DNA of 64,000 nt from Rhodocyclaceae bacterium. GTDB lineage: Bacteria > Pseudomonadota > Gammaproteobacteria > Burkholderiales > Ga0077523. The number at the start of each line of letters is the position of its first letter. The stretch's first letter is position 1. Of the stretch, positions 63,658 to 64,000 are shown one piece after another. The notes below the pieces were generated by a model. The model had not been told where the DNA came from. It saw only the letters and a program-made list of their open reading frames with translations, and searched no databases. The DNA lies in assembly GCA_020248405.1 (NCBI GenBank), contig JADCHQ010000003.1, positions 107,556 to 171,555 on the forward strand, read 5' to 3'. The translations under genes and the position numbers were made by a program.

Positions 63658-63682
63658 GCCTCGCAGCCCTCAAGACCTTTAG

Positions 63683-64000
<318 letters not shown>

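Overview
The window is a gene-dense, GC-rich chromosomal segment (about two thirds G+C by eye, except for one AT-rich island near 1541-1640). The protein types and gene order point to a betaproteobacterium, probably of the Rhodocyclales/Nitrosomonadales type: dusB-fis-purH-purD-hemF, amgK-murU divergent from lptD-surA-pdxA-rsmA, pilMNOPQ-aroK-aroB-dgt-gltB-gltD-hemE-priA, argS-SPOR-dsbA-SDR, and groESL behind a CIRCE operator. No tRNA, rRNA, insertion sequence, prophage or CRISPR array was recognised. This is core genome, so the novelty lies mainly in regulatory DNA and a few unassigned proteins.

Layout. 1-1920: the 3' end of ubiD, a small class I cytochrome c, an H-NS-like protein and two gene-poor gaps, one with a run of hairpins and one AT-rich. 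1921-6895: a complete branched-chain amino-acid/amide ABC transporter (livKHMGF), with a terminator-like hairpin separating the binding protein from the membrane genes. 6961-16315, minus strand: amgK-murU-pepP-ubiH, then dusB-fis-purH-purD-hemF. 16399-21711, plus strand: lptD-surA-pdxA-rsmA (outer-membrane assembly). 21683-24441: gloA and rubredoxin (minus), thiE-hemL (plus). 24498-27140: cytochrome c4 (minus), engB and hemB (plus). 27160-30840, minus: a YcgR/PilZ protein, an unknown protein and PBP1A.

31015-46352, plus: pilMNOPQ (type IV pilus alignment complex and secretin), aroK-aroB-dgt, glutamate synthase gltBD and hemE. 46702-52896: priA, argS, a SPOR protein, dsbA and a short-chain dehydrogenase. 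52893-62141, minus, reading from the right: a beta-CASP metallo-beta-lactamase RNase-like gene, dacB, glmU, glmS, an orphan ParA, a TPR lipoprotein-size protein, a HAD hydrolase and an AlkB-like di-iron membrane hydroxylase. 62485-64000, plus: an unknown protein, groES and the start of groEL.

Several functions recur. Envelope biogenesis is the main one (AmgK/MurU recycling, GlmS/GlmU precursor supply, PBP1A and DacB, LptD and SurA, SPOR). Four haem-synthesis genes (hemF, hemL, hemB, hemE) lie near two c-type cytochromes. Many genes are start/stop coupled (ATGA, GTGA or TTGA), and at least five starts appear to be TTG.

The best leads are: a second CIRCE-like operator in front of the beta-CASP gene, built like the groESL one; two DnaA boxes, each beside a TTGAC-type -35, in a structured 349-bp region upstream of priA; the hairpin cluster at 1046-1144; and two conserved-looking proteins without assigned function (27891-28520 and 62485-63123).
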